From positions 317,991-381,990 of the forward strand of contig NZ_SNUH01000002.1 in the NCBI RefSeq assembly GCF_012027355.1: DNA of 64,000 nt, read 5' to 3'. This DNA is from Thermococcus sp. M36. Lineage in GTDB: Archaea > Methanobacteriota_B > Thermococci > Thermococcales > Thermococcaceae. Below the pieces are notes generated by a model. The model was not told the origin of the DNA, did no database searches, and saw nothing but the letters and a program-made list of their open reading frames with translations. This document shows positions 1-8,225 of this stretch, piece by piece; the stretch's first letter is position 1, and every line of letters begins with the position of its first letter. The translations under genes were made by a program, and so were the position numbers.

Positions 1-749
1 TTGACGATTTTAACGTCACTCGGGAACCAATAGCTGGGAACACCAGAGGTGTTGGGAGGAACGTAGTTATCGCGGGTGACATTGAGATTCAGGTAAACGA
101 GGGTGATATTTCTTGTGAGGTTGCCCTTTCTGAGGGTGAAGTAAACAGGAAAAACGCTTGAGTTCGTCAGTATCGCCGGGCCGAGGGACCAGATGCTCGC
201 GTTCTTGCTCATGGTAACCCACACCTCGCTCACGTTCGCGTAACCCCACTCGCCGGGGCCAGGCTGCAGTTCAACCCGCCAGCCGTTAATCTCGTTGCTA
301 GTTTTTCCCCGGGGGAGCCAGAACCAGCTGACGTTTAAGGGTTCAACGCAGAAGTTTTTGGCATTGAAGCGATAAAATCTCTTAGTACCTGAGATTTTAA
401 CCATCAGATACCAGCTTTCGTTTACGAAGCTCGCCCCTTCATAAGTCCCGTGGGGTGTTCCAAAGGTGGGAGTAAAGTTCAAACGGTAAAGTCTGGAACC
501 ATCGAAGAAAAGAAGAAACTCCTCGGCCCACAGGGGCTCAGATTCTCCATTCCATTGTCCCCCAAGCAGTGGGGGATTGTATGGGACGTATTCGAGAATC
601 AGGAGGTGAATGAACGCGTCGCTTCCGTTGGAGACGACGGAGTACCGGACATTATAGACGGAACCGCTGGGATCGACGGAAATCACTGCTCTGGAAAAGA
701 GGGTGAGGGAGAGGAACAGGATGATGATGGTTTTAAATGTACGGTTCAT
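1..749 (-). CDS. Secreted or surface protein, 3' end outside the window
   Basis: An open frame begins at the ATG at 749 and runs off the left edge, so only about 249 residues are seen. Residues 1-25 form a signal peptide: MNRT, a hydrophobic stretch rich in I, L and F, then a small-residue region. The rest is rich in aromatic residues and beta-prone sequence, with several N-x-S/T sequons (for example NVS, NAS, NLT, NIT), as is usual for exported thermococcal proteins. The start lies inside the end of the upstream DUF4855 gene (17-nt overlap), so the two are probably co-transcribed. I do not recognise the family. Confidence 0.7.
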   Translation of the reverse strand, partial: MNRTFKTIIILFLSLTLFSRAVISVDPSGSVYNVRYSVVSNGSDAFIHLLILEYVPYNPPLLGGQWNGESEPLWAEEFLLFFDGSRLYRLNFTPTFGTPHGTYEGASFVNESWYLMVKISGTKRFYRFNAKNFCVEPLNVSWFWLPRGKTSNEINGWRVELQPGPGEWGYANVSEVWVTMSKNASIWSLGPAILTNSSVFPVYFTLRKGNLTRNITLVYLNLNVTRDNYVPPNTSGVPSYWFPSDVKIV

Positions 750-1767
750 TGAGTTCCCTCCGGCAACGTTCTTGGAGTGCGTCCATCACTTTGAGGTTAG
801 TGCTGAAGTAGTAAGCCAGGTCCGATGGTTCCCATCTGGCGTCGTGTAATGCTCTCATGTAATCTAGGGCGTAGTTTATTGCTTTCTCATGCTCGTGCTC
901 CCTACAGTTCTCATAACAGGTTTTGAGGTTGCGGTCGCACCCCATGTTTTCGGGGCATCTACCTGAATATCCGCACGGAATGCCCAGGATTGTCCTGTCT
1001 GCTTCCATCTCTATTGAGACTACCGTGTTTGGATTTTGTTTCCTGACATGTTTTTGTAGCCCATCGTGAATGTACCTGATTTTCTCAACGAGTTTCTTAT
1101 ATGAGTACGAGAACGTTTGTTTAGTGCCGTTAATGTTCTCTATGCAGTTTTTGTTCTGATAATAGTTTGGCTGAACGAATACGTAATCAAAGTAGCCGCC
1201 AACTTTGAGAATCCCGTCAAACGCATCATCGCTCAAATACGACACGCCCCTCTCATTAGTCGCCGGAATCCAGGTCAACTCCAGCCCATGGTCGTGGATG
1301 TAGTTGTACATGTATTGGATGAATTCCTTGGAGACGTTCTTACCGTAGTTGCCTGTTTGAAGACAACTCTCATAGCTCCAATAGAATCCAGTGAGGTCAC
1401 TGTTGTCAACGCTCAGAACACCATCAATCCAGCCTTTATAGTACGAGTTCACGCCGGAGTATTTAAACGGGATCAGTGCCTGGTCCCTTTGGCCTCCATC
1501 AGGACGCTTGAAGGGTATCGTTATGTACACCGGAATCCCGTGCACGTTGTCCAGTACCCATCTTGCAAATTCTTTCCCATCGTTGCGTCCTGAATCATAA
1601 TACGGGCCGGTATAGTGAGAACCTCCTCCCTCCCCATCAAGTACAACAACCCTATCAAAACCTCTCTCCCTGAAGTCCTCGACAGTGGCCTTCCTTCCCC
1701 CAACGGTCATCCTCGACTCGTAATCAGATCCATTCCATCGAACCCACCATAGTGCGAACTTTGCCAC
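733..1767 (-). CDS. DUF4855-like TIM-barrel protein
   Basis: 344 aa from a GTG start at 1767 with GGTGAT five nt upstream. Motifs expected of DUF4855 proteins are visible in order: GFYWSYE near residue 127, a W-I-P segment (LTWIPATNE) near 164, FDYVFVQPNYY near 193, and an acidic strand (VSIEMEAD) near 251. In that family such strands form a glycoside-hydrolase-like barrel; the catalytic role is not established. No signal peptide or membrane helix is seen, yet the following gene, overlapping by 17 nt, encodes a secreted protein. A carbohydrate-related role is inference from the fold. Confidence 0.65.
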   Translation of the reverse strand: MAKFALWWVRWNGSDYESRMTVGGRKATVEDFRERGFDRVVVLDGEGGGSHYTGPYYDSGRNDGKEFARWVLDNVHGIPVYITIPFKRPDGGQRDQALIPFKYSGVNSYYKGWIDGVLSVDNSDLTGFYWSYESCLQTGNYGKNVSKEFIQYMYNYIHDHGLELTWIPATNERGVSYLSDDAFDGILKVGGYFDYVFVQPNYYQNKNCIENINGTKQTFSYSYKKLVEKIRYIHDGLQKHVRKQNPNTVVSIEMEADRTILGIPCGYSGRCPENMGCDRNLKTCYENCREHEHEKAINYALDYMRALHDARWEPSDLAYYFSTNLKVMDALQERCRRELNEPYI

Positions 1768-1903
1768 AAGACATCACCGTTATGAATATTATCCAGACAT
1801 ATAAAAAACTATTTGACTTTCTACCTGTTAAAATTGCAACATCATGAGTCAAAAATTGGAGGTAAAAATCGATTACTCAATCTCCAATCCAAATATGAAG
1901 AGT

Positions 1904-2116
1904 TCAAACGTACTTGAACTCCTCCTCAAGTTCGTCCTTCTCCCTCAGCTTCCAGTAGAGCTTCCCTTCCTTCTGATAGCTCTCCACCTTCCCCTGCTCG
2001 ACGAAGCGGAGCAGGTAACGGCGTACCTCCATGGGTTTTATTCCGGTTGCCTCGGCTATTTCCTCGATAGTCTTCGGGCCGTCCTTAATAGCCTCCAGCA
2101 CCCTAACGTTCTTCAT
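1904..2116 (-). CDS. Small winged-helix transcriptional regulator
   Basis: 70 aa, ATG at 2116 preceded by GGAGGGAGGAG and overlapping the stop of the upstream gene by four nt. Residues 1-60 read as a compact winged helix-turn-helix: VLEAIKDGP, TIEEIAEATG as positioning helix, MEVRRYLLRFVEQG as recognition helix, then a wing ending in LYWKL. The acidic tail is short. It is the last gene of a three-gene operon with an SSSCA1-type zinc protein and an arginase-fold protein. Target unknown. Confidence 0.75.
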   Translation of the reverse strand: MKNVRVLEAIKDGPKTIEEIAEATGIKPMEVRRYLLRFVEQGKVESYQKEGKLYWKLREKDELEEEFKYV

Positions 2117-2439
2117 TCTCCTCCCTCCAGTTTTTTGTATCGCTCCAACAGTTCAATTATCTTCTCCATAACCCTTAAGTGTTTCTCAAGCTCCCCTATA
2201 TCGTCTGGGAGTGAGTTGGCAAGTTCGTTGAGCTTCTCCATGAGCTTCTCCTCAACACCCTCCATCTCTGCCTTCCGCTGTTTTGCCCTGTGCTCACATA
2301 TAGGGCAGAAAACTTTCCCTCCCTTCTCGAAGAGGGGTGAACCACATTTTGGACAGTGCTTATCGAGCATCTTAGCTCCGGAGAGCATCAGGGGCATGAG
2401 GACAGTTCTCATCTCCTCCTCCGTTGGGCCCTTTTTCAC
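2113..2439 (-). CDS. SSSCA1/p27-type zinc-binding protein
   Basis: 108 aa from GTG at 2439, chosen because GGGTGATC lies 4-5 nt upstream; a GTG at 2448 is also in frame but has no good ribosome binding site. The N-terminal half has a zinc ribbon, CPKCGSPLF followed by CPICEHR, preceded by the helix MLSGAKMLDKHCP that is characteristic of the Sjogren syndrome/scleroderma autoantigen 1 family in archaea. The C-terminal half is a charged helical or coiled-coil segment. Biochemical role unknown. It sits between the arginase-fold gene and the winged-helix gene with stop-start overlap downstream. Confidence 0.8.
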   Translation of the reverse strand: MKKGPTEEEMRTVLMPLMLSGAKMLDKHCPKCGSPLFEKGGKVFCPICEHRAKQRKAEMEGVEEKLMEKLNELANSLPDDIGELEKHLRVMEKIIELLERYKKLEGGE

Positions 2440-2444
2440 TGTGA

Positions 2445-3170
2445 TCACCCCATGAGGAGCTGGAAGACCTCGACAAAGGCCTTTTTTCCGAGTTTTGAGC
2501 GTCTTATCCTGTCAGACACCTCAGATATGTCAAAAGACGTTATCCGGAAACTGCGTTTAATCTCCCCAAGGATTTCGAGAAGCTCTTCCAAGGTCAGCTC
2601 GCCGTGCTGGAATCTGGCTATCCTGTACTCCGGCCTGAGCACGTCCATATCCACCGTCAGGTATATCTCGTCCCCCAGGTATCTCCTGGCCTCATCCAGG
2701 ATTTCGAGGATGTCGTTGGTCTGGAGGTTCTTGTAGGCCCTCCACTTCCCGCGCACCTTCCTGCTCCTCAGGAGCGCGGGGAATATTTTGACCCTCCTTG
2801 TCCAGAGCTGAGTCCTCTCGGTAGTGGGTATCATAAGGACGGGGGCGAGAACCACGGCTCTGTTTACAATCCTCTCATCGAGGGCGTAGGCCAGCCATGA
2901 GCCGTGGTCGAGGTAGTCGTGCATCAGGTCGGTGTGGGCGTCAACGCTGAGGATGGACGGCGGGCGAAGCTTTTCTATTATCCCGTAGGTCGCGAGATGC
3001 TCACCGACTATATACGCCCTGTCCTGGGGGATGCGCTCAGGGAGGAGCTCAACCCGGCTGGACTCGACTATCATGTAGTCCTCAATGAGCTTGTTCCGCT
3101 TGAGGAGCTGCAGAACGTAGAGAACGCCGTCCCTGTTGGGCCTTTCGCCGAAGGGGATGAACGTTACCAT
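2445..3170 (-). CDS. Arginase/agmatinase-fold (ureohydrolase superfamily) protein
   Basis: 241 aa from ATG at 3170, with GGTGG eight nt upstream; an upstream in-frame extension lacks a ribosome binding site. Metal-binding motifs of the ureohydrolase fold are seen in order: a GEH where arginases have GGDHS (near residue 73), SVDAHTD near 92 and LTVDMDVL near 188. The last motif lacks the usual DP after DVL. The protein is shorter than typical agmatinases (about 290-300 aa), so substrate cannot be assigned. It heads an operon with a zinc protein and a winged-helix protein and is divergent from hps-phi. Confidence 0.75.
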   Translation of the reverse strand: MVTFIPFGERPNRDGVLYVLQLLKRNKLIEDYMIVESSRVELLPERIPQDRAYIVGEHLATYGIIEKLRPPSILSVDAHTDLMHDYLDHGSWLAYALDERIVNRAVVLAPVLMIPTTERTQLWTRRVKIFPALLRSRKVRGKWRAYKNLQTNDILEILDEARRYLGDEIYLTVDMDVLRPEYRIARFQHGELTLEELLEILGEIKRSFRITSFDISEVSDRIRRSKLGKKAFVEVFQLLMG

Positions 3171-3252
3171 TGATTCCACCCACCGGAAGTTGGGGCCCCA
3201 CTTTTTAAACCTTGGCAGGGACGATAAACAAATTAATGTCAAATCTCAAAGC

Positions 3253-3279
3253 CAAAGTTTAAAAAGTAGCCCTATAAAG
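3253..3279 (+). promoter_or_regulatory. BRE/TATA region for the hps-phi operon
   Basis: Two TATA-like elements are seen, AGTTTAAAAAG centred near 3261 and CCTATAAAG near 3275. They lie 32-58 nt ahead of the ATG at 3311. The spacing of the first would place the transcript start near 3291. Confidence 0.5.
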
Positions 3280-3310
3280 ATTAAAACGAAAACTCATCGG
3301 AGGCGAGGGA

Positions 3311-4531
3311 ATGATACTCCAGGTCGCTCTTGACTTGACTGACATTGAACAGGCAATTTCTATCGCCGAGAAGGCCGCACGCGGCGGCGCCCACTGGCTT
3401 GAGGTCGGCACCCCACTCATCAAGAAGGAAGGCATGCGCGCTGTTGAGCTCCTCAAGAGGCGCTTCCCCGACAGGAAGATAGTCGCAGATCTGAAGACCA
3501 TGGACACGGGGGCACTGGAGGTCGAGATGGCCGCGAGGCACGGCGCGGACGTCGTTTCTATCCTCGGTGTCGCCGACGACAAAACCATAAAGGACGCCGT
3601 TGAAGTAGCCAGGAGGTATGGAATCAGGGTCATGGTGGATTTAATAGGCGTGAAGGACAAGGTCAAGCGCGCCAAAGAGCTTGAAAAGATGGGCGTCCAC
3701 TATATACTGGTCCACACAGGTATAGACGAACAGGTCCAGGGCAAGAGCCCGCTGGAAGACCTCGAAAAGGTCGTCAAAGCCGTCAGCGTTCCCGTCGCCG
3801 TCGCGGGAGGGCTGAACCTTGAGACGATACCAAAGGTAATCGAACTGGGGGCCACAATAATAATCGTGGGCGGTGCAATAACCAAGGCTGACGACCCCGA
3901 AGAAGTTACCCGGAAGATAATAGACCTCTTCTGGGGAGAGTACATGATGACAATAAGGAAGGCTATGAAGGACATAACGGAGCACATAACCGGCGTTGCG
4001 GAAAAGCTCAAACTGGAGCAGGTCAGGGGCTTTGTCGATGCAATGATAGGGGCCAACAAGATATTCATCTACGGCGCCGGAAGGAGCGGCCTCGTCGGTA
4101 AAGCGTTTGCGATGCGCCTCATGCACCTCGACTTCAACGTTTACGTCGTCGGCGAGACGATAACCCCTGCCTTCGAGCCTGGAGACCTTCTCATAGCCAT
4201 CAGCGGTTCCGGTGAGACCAACAGCATCGTGGACGCCGCGCAGATAGCCAAAAAGCAGGGCGGGAAAGTTGTTGCGATAACCTCCTACGCCAGCTCAACC
4301 CTGGGGAAGCTCGCCGATGTGGTAGTTGAGATACCGGGAAGGGCCAAGACGGACATACCCACAGACTACATAGCCAGGCAGATGCTCACCAAGTACAAGT
4401 GGATAGCGCCGATGGGTACCCTCTTCGAAGACTCCACGATGATCTTCCTGGACGGCGTCATAGCACTCCTGATGGCAACGTTCCAGAAGACCGAAAAGGA
4501 TATGAAGCGGAAGCACGCGACCCTAGAGTAA
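3311..4531 (+). CDS. hps-phi: Fused 3-hexulose-6-phosphate synthase / 6-phospho-3-hexuloisomerase
   Basis: 406 aa. Residues 1-210 are the HPS barrel: LQVALDLTD, VADLKTMDTG (catalytic Asp/Lys segment), a VHTGID strand, and a phosphate-binding end in VAVAGGLN and IIVGGAI. Residues 215-406 are the PHI sugar-isomerase (SIS) domain, with FIYGAGRSG, an ISGSGET phosphate loop and GTLFEDS. In Thermococcales this fusion supplies ribulose-5-phosphate from fructose-6-phosphate in the reverse direction (with formaldehyde release), replacing the missing oxidative pentose-phosphate branch. Start has GGAGGCGAGGG upstream. It is the first gene of a six-gene operon with 3-10 nt gaps or overlaps. Confidence 0.95.
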   Translation: MILQVALDLTDIEQAISIAEKAARGGAHWLEVGTPLIKKEGMRAVELLKRRFPDRKIVADLKTMDTGALEVEMAARHGADVVSILGVADDKTIKDAVEVARRYGIRVMVDLIGVKDKVKRAKELEKMGVHYILVHTGIDEQVQGKSPLEDLEKVVKAVSVPVAVAGGLNLETIPKVIELGATIIIVGGAITKADDPEEVTRKIIDLFWGEYMMTIRKAMKDITEHITGVAEKLKLEQVRGFVDAMIGANKIFIYGAGRSGLVGKAFAMRLMHLDFNVYVVGETITPAFEPGDLLIAISGSGETNSIVDAAQIAKKQGGKVVAITSYASSTLGKLADVVVEIPGRAKTDIPTDYIARQMLTKYKWIAPMGTLFEDSTMIFLDGVIALLMATFQKTEKDMKRKHATLE

Positions 4532-4540
4532 GGGGTCGCC

Positions 4541-5296
4541 ATGGTGTCTTTTACTCATATTTTTGTGGGCATTGGAAACGCCGGAGCGCGGATAGTCAAC
4601 AGTATAGGCGTTGACGGCGCAGTCAAGGTAACGGTAAACCCCGCCTATTATCTCCTTCCCCGTTCGAAGGAGTACGAGGAGCGCCTTAGGGGGTTCTTTT
4701 CAAGGATACCGGAAAACACCTTTCTGTGGCTGATCTTTGAGGACAAGGAGGCCAACATAGAGCTTCTCAGGATAATCACCGACAGCGCACCCAGAGACAC
4801 GATAAAGCTCGCCTACGTGCTGACTCCCCAAAGGGAACTTGTTGTGGGGGAGAAACCCCAATGGGCGTCGGGCTTCGAGACGGTGTTCTACGACTCCCTG
4901 TGGGACTTCTTGAAGGGGGACGACACACCCCTCGTCGAAGCGTTCCAGAGGGCCTCCCACAACATAGCTGAGATGTTTTCGCGGCTCTATTACTACCTTG
5001 AAGCCCAGATGCTCGTGAACATTGACTACGCCGACCTCTTCAACATTATCCGCGGAGGGAACGTCGGCATCCTGCGTCTCCTGAGAAGTGTTGACTTTGG
5101 CTGGCACTGGGGTGTGTGGGACAGGGGACTTATAGGCATACTCGTCGGGAAGGAGTTCCCCCTCAGGGACGCCCACGGGATACTGGCCAACTTCCAGGAG
5201 ATTCTGGCGGAGAAAGACATAATCTGGGGCGTCATAATGGACGAGTCGCTGACAAAGGAAGTTGAAATACTCGCGCTGCTCGTCAAGAGGTGGTAG
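4541..5296 (+). CDS. FtsZ/tubulin-superfamily-like protein lacking the G-box
   Basis: 251 aa. The N-terminus FVGIGNAGARIVNSI resembles the first glycine-rich loop of FtsZ. Further on, MLVNIDYADLFNIIRGG (from about residue 157) resembles the FtsZ T7 synergy segment (N-x-D-F-A-D), and GVIMDESLTKEVEIL near the end resembles the C-terminal domain strand of FtsZ/CetZ. The tubulin signature GGGTGSG is absent; the corresponding region is shortened (251 aa versus about 350-400). This suggests loss of normal GTP hydrolysis and perhaps a regulatory or polymer-capping role, which is inference. It lies 9 nt after hps-phi and 3 nt before a HAD phosphatase. Confidence 0.6.
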   Translation: MVSFTHIFVGIGNAGARIVNSIGVDGAVKVTVNPAYYLLPRSKEYEERLRGFFSRIPENTFLWLIFEDKEANIELLRIITDSAPRDTIKLAYVLTPQRELVVGEKPQWASGFETVFYDSLWDFLKGDDTPLVEAFQRASHNIAEMFSRLYYYLEAQMLVNIDYADLFNIIRGGNVGILRLLRSVDFGWHWGVWDRGLIGILVGKEFPLRDAHGILANFQEILAEKDIIWGVIMDESLTKEVEILALLVKRW

Positions 5297-5299
5297 CGG

Positions 5300-5953
5300 A
5301 TGAAAAAAATAAAGGCCGTTCTCTTTGACATAGACGGAACAATGCTTACGGAGATGCCCCTCATACAGATGTTCCTCCCCCTCGTGTACGAGTCCTTGGC
5401 CAAAAAGTTTGGAATAAGCCGCGATGAGGCCAGAGAACGGTTTCTTGGCGAGGTATTCTCCCGAAGGGACACCTACGACTGGCACGACTGGAACTTTTTC
5501 TTTCGGCTGTTCTCCCTGGATATGAAGTACGAAGACATCCTCCGGAGCTACCCCCACAAGCTCCAGGTTTACCCTGACACGGTGCCCGTGCTGAAGTGGC
5601 TCAGGGACAGGGGATACACCCTCGGAGTGGTGACGAGCGGGCCAGAGTACCAGAGACTGAAGCTCAGGCTTGCGGGGCTTTCAAAGTACTTTCATGCCGT
5701 CGTTACAAGGGACGACGTAAACGCCATAAAGCCCGAGCCCAAGATATTCCTGCACACCCTAGGGAAATTCGGGATCCAGCCAGAGGAGGCCGTTATGGTA
5801 GGTGATTCCCTTACCCAGGACGTTTACGGGGCCAAGAACGTTGGAATGGTGGCCGTATGGATAAACCGGAACGGGGACAACGGTTACCACATGCCCGACT
5901 ATGAAATCCGAACCCTTCACGAGCTGAGAACGGTGCTGAGGTGGTTGGAATGA
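5300..5953 (+). CDS. HAD-superfamily hydrolase
   Basis: 217 aa. Motif I is VLFDIDGTML with the nucleophile Asp at residue 10 and the second Asp at 12. Motif II is the VVTSG segment near residue 112, motif III the KPEPKIF lysine near 148, and motif IV VMVGDSLTQDV near 165. An all-helical cap lies between motifs I and II, as in subclass I phosphatases of the phosphoglycolate phosphatase / beta-phosphoglucomutase type. Substrate unknown. The stop overlaps the start of the following 59-aa gene by four nt. Confidence 0.85.
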   Translation: MKKIKAVLFDIDGTMLTEMPLIQMFLPLVYESLAKKFGISRDEARERFLGEVFSRRDTYDWHDWNFFFRLFSLDMKYEDILRSYPHKLQVYPDTVPVLKWLRDRGYTLGVVTSGPEYQRLKLRLAGLSKYFHAVVTRDDVNAIKPEPKIFLHTLGKFGIQPEEAVMVGDSLTQDVYGAKNVGMVAVWINRNGDNGYHMPDYEIRTLHELRTVLRWLE

Positions 5954-6129
5954 AAAAGATATTCGAAGCAGAAGGAAACTTCATCAGGTACGAGGAGCAC
6001 AGGGTCAAATTGGAAAACGGCGACGAGCTGGTTCACAGAAGCGAAGAGCCGACCGAGCTCTGGTGGAAGCTTAAGGAGGCAGTAAAAGGCAGGAAAGTCC
6101 GCATAGTCGTATACGACACCGGTGAATGA
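5950..6129 (+). CDS. Small conserved-looking protein, 59 aa
   Basis: ATG at 5950 overlaps the preceding stop (ATGA) and is preceded by GAGGTGG, favouring it over a GTG at 5941. The sequence is strongly charged: KKIFEAEGNFIRYEEH, then a central ELWWKLKEAV helix and a final strand VRIVVYDTG. It looks like a beta-rich mini-protein. I do not recognise a family. Tight packing between a HAD phosphatase and the DUF4392 gene supports it being real. Confidence 0.65.
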   Translation: MKKIFEAEGNFIRYEEHRVKLENGDELVHRSEEPTELWWKLKEAVKGRKVRIVVYDTGE

Positions 6130-6132
6130 AGC

Positions 6133-6942
6133 ATGATAGCGCATTTAATAAACACTGACGTCGGCAGAAGGGGCGTCCTCAGGGTATACCTCGACTATCG
6201 CAGGGACAACCCCAATTTTTTAAATAATTCTGCAAAAATGCTGTTAGACAATTATGAGAGGGTTCTGATCATAACGGGGTTTCCGATACCCCCGTCAATG
6301 AGGGCAGAAACCGACGGCCCCCCCGGGGCGCTTGCCGTTGCCAAGGCCATCGAGGCCCTGGGTGGGAAGGCGGAAATTCTGACGTATCCGGAGGTTAGGA
6401 CCGCACTGGAGCCCTTCGGTCTGAGGTTCGTGGAAGAGCCGGAGTTGTCGGGGTACTCACTTGTCATAGCCATCGAAACCCCCGGCCGGGCTCCCAACGG
6501 AAAGTACTATTCCATGGGGGGGCTGGAGATAACCAGAGAGACTTTTGACTGGGCCGTTCTTGAGGCGGGAGAGCTCGGGATACCCACAATAGGCATAGGG
6601 GACGGCGGCAACGAGGCAGGGATGGGGAAGATCTACGACCTCGTGAGACGGTACGTCCCGAGGGGGGAGGTTATAGCCAGTACAGTCGAAACGGACGAGC
6701 TCATACTATCCGCCGTATCAAACTGGGGGGCCTACGGCCTGGTCGCAGAGGCCTCAATAGAGTCCGGGAGAAAGCTACTTCCCGACTGGGACGAGAGAAC
6801 CATAGTAAGGATAATCTCCAAGCTCGGCCTCATAGACGGTGTTTCAGGACAGAACACGGCCACTGTTGACGGCATATCCACTGGCATCCACGACAGAATC
6901 GTTGAACTTTTAAACGCATTGGTTGATGAAGCGCTAAGGTGA
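6133..6942 (+). CDS. DUF4392 / D-glutamate cyclase-like protein
   Basis: 269 aa. Recognisable segments are ITGFPIPPSMRAETDGPPGA (residues about 49-68), IAIETPGRAPNGKYYSMGG (about 112-130) and GIGDGGNEAGMG (about 155-166). These match the C-terminal domain of mitochondrial D-glutamate cyclase and bacterial DUF4392 proteins, in which D-glutamate is converted to 5-oxo-D-proline. The substrate here is not proven. It is the fifth gene of the hps-phi operon, 3 nt after the 59-aa gene. Confidence 0.75.
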   Translation: MIAHLINTDVGRRGVLRVYLDYRRDNPNFLNNSAKMLLDNYERVLIITGFPIPPSMRAETDGPPGALAVAKAIEALGGKAEILTYPEVRTALEPFGLRFVEEPELSGYSLVIAIETPGRAPNGKYYSMGGLEITRETFDWAVLEAGELGIPTIGIGDGGNEAGMGKIYDLVRRYVPRGEVIASTVETDELILSAVSNWGAYGLVAEASIESGRKLLPDWDERTIVRIISKLGLIDGVSGQNTATVDGISTGIHDRIVELLNALVDEALR

Positions 6943-6946
6943 TCGA

Positions 6947-7567
6947 ATGAGGCTGGATAAATTCATAGCCGATGGTAGGAGCCTCAGACTCATAGAGAGA
7001 ACCCGTGAGTATGCCAAGCACTTCTTCGAGAGGGAAGGCACCCACGGCTTCAGCCACGTCGAGAGGGTATTCAACCTCTGCATGCACATTGGAAAAGAGG
7101 AAGGCGCAGACCTTGAAGTCCTCGCCCTGGCGGCGCTCCTCCATGACGTCGCCCGTCCTCTGGAGAGTGCCGGGAAGGTTGAGGACCACGCCCTTGAAGG
7201 GGCGAGGATAGCCAGACAGTACCTGAAGAGCCTGGGATATCCCGAGGAGAAGATCACCGCCGTCGCTCACGCCATAGAGGCCCACAGGTTCTCCCGTGGC
7301 CCCGAACCGAGGACACTTGAGGCGAAGATACTGAGCGATGCCGACAAACTGGACGCCATAGGTGCAATAGGTGTGGCCAGGGTCTTTATGTACTCGGGGG
7401 AGCACGGCAGAGACATAGAGGCATCGCTGAGGCATTTCGAGGAAAAAATCCTGAAACTAAAGGACCTTATGTACACCGAAACTGCCAGAAGAATGGCGGA
7501 AGAGAGACACCGCTTTACCCAGCAATTCATGGAGCGCATAAAACGCGAGATAGAAGGAGAGATATAA
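6947..7567 (+). CDS. HD-domain metal-dependent phosphohydrolase
   Basis: 206 aa. The HD signature is complete: THGFSHVERV (first His near residue 38), LALAALLHDVARP (HD near 67), AHAIEAHRFS (His near 107) and ILSDADKLDAIGA (Asp near 129). This is the YpgQ-like arrangement known to act on nucleotides or phosphate esters; the actual substrate is unknown. It is the last gene of the hps-phi operon, 4 nt after the DUF4392 gene; a gap of about 100 nt with its own TATA element (near 7600) follows. Confidence 0.85.
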   Translation: MRLDKFIADGRSLRLIERTREYAKHFFEREGTHGFSHVERVFNLCMHIGKEEGADLEVLALAALLHDVARPLESAGKVEDHALEGARIARQYLKSLGYPEEKITAVAHAIEAHRFSRGPEPRTLEAKILSDADKLDAIGAIGVARVFMYSGEHGRDIEASLRHFEEKILKLKDLMYTETARRMAEERHRFTQQFMERIKREIEGEI

Positions 7568-7669
7568 GGCCTCCTCCAGCCTTTTCTTCCATAATAAGGT
7601 TTTTAAAGGACTTCCGGAATTAAGGGTTAGCCCATTTAAGTTCATTTTTCAGGCAAGGGAGGTGAGGAG

Positions 7670-8182
7670 ATGAAGGCACCGATCTGTGAGGTGTGTTTGA
7701 AGACCGACGACATTCTGTGCCCGGCTGACGAAAAAAAGCTCCAGGAAGGGGTCATAACCGAGCTTGATGTCAACGTTGCGAGACTCCTGTACAGGCTCAT
7801 CGGCGATGCGGACGTCGAGTTCAAGAAGGCCGTTGAGGCGGGGGACATAATCGTCATTATGGTCGGGGAAGGAGACGTCCCAATAACCATCGGTAAGGGC
7901 GGGAAGAACATCAAGACCCTTATGAGGGAGCTAGGTAAGAGGATACGTGTTATAGAGGCCGTTGAGGTCAAGGGAACCGATGACGTTAAGAAGCTCGCCA
8001 CCGACCTCCTCTATCCTGCGGGAGTTTTTGGAGTCAACATAGTCTACAAGCCAGGAGGAGGAACCTACTACAAGGTTCTAGTGATGGGCAGGGACCGGAG
8101 AAAGCTCCCCGAAAAGGCGGAGGTCTTGGAGAGCATACTTTCCCAGATAGCAGGGGAAGAGGTTAGGATAAACTTTATTTAA
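7670..8182 (+). CDS. NusA-like KH-domain protein
   Basis: 170 aa. A short N-terminal segment has Cys-x-x-Cys (CEVC) plus a third Cys, possibly a metal site. Residues about 60-105 hold a KH domain with the GKGGKNIKTL loop in IGKGGKN. The C-terminal third carries a second alpha/beta unit. The architecture agrees with the archaeal NusA-like factors usually annotated as transcription elongation factor. It lies 43 nt before aspS on the same strand; GAGGTGAGGAG precedes the ATG. Confidence 0.75.
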   Translation: MKAPICEVCLKTDDILCPADEKKLQEGVITELDVNVARLLYRLIGDADVEFKKAVEAGDIIVIMVGEGDVPITIGKGGKNIKTLMRELGKRIRVIEAVEVKGTDDVKKLATDLLYPAGVFGVNIVYKPGGGTYYKVLVMGRDRRKLPEKAEVLESILSQIAGEEVRINFI

Positions 8183-8225
8183 ACTTCCTTTTCTTTCCCA
8201 CCGTTACTGACCGGAGGTAGATGGT

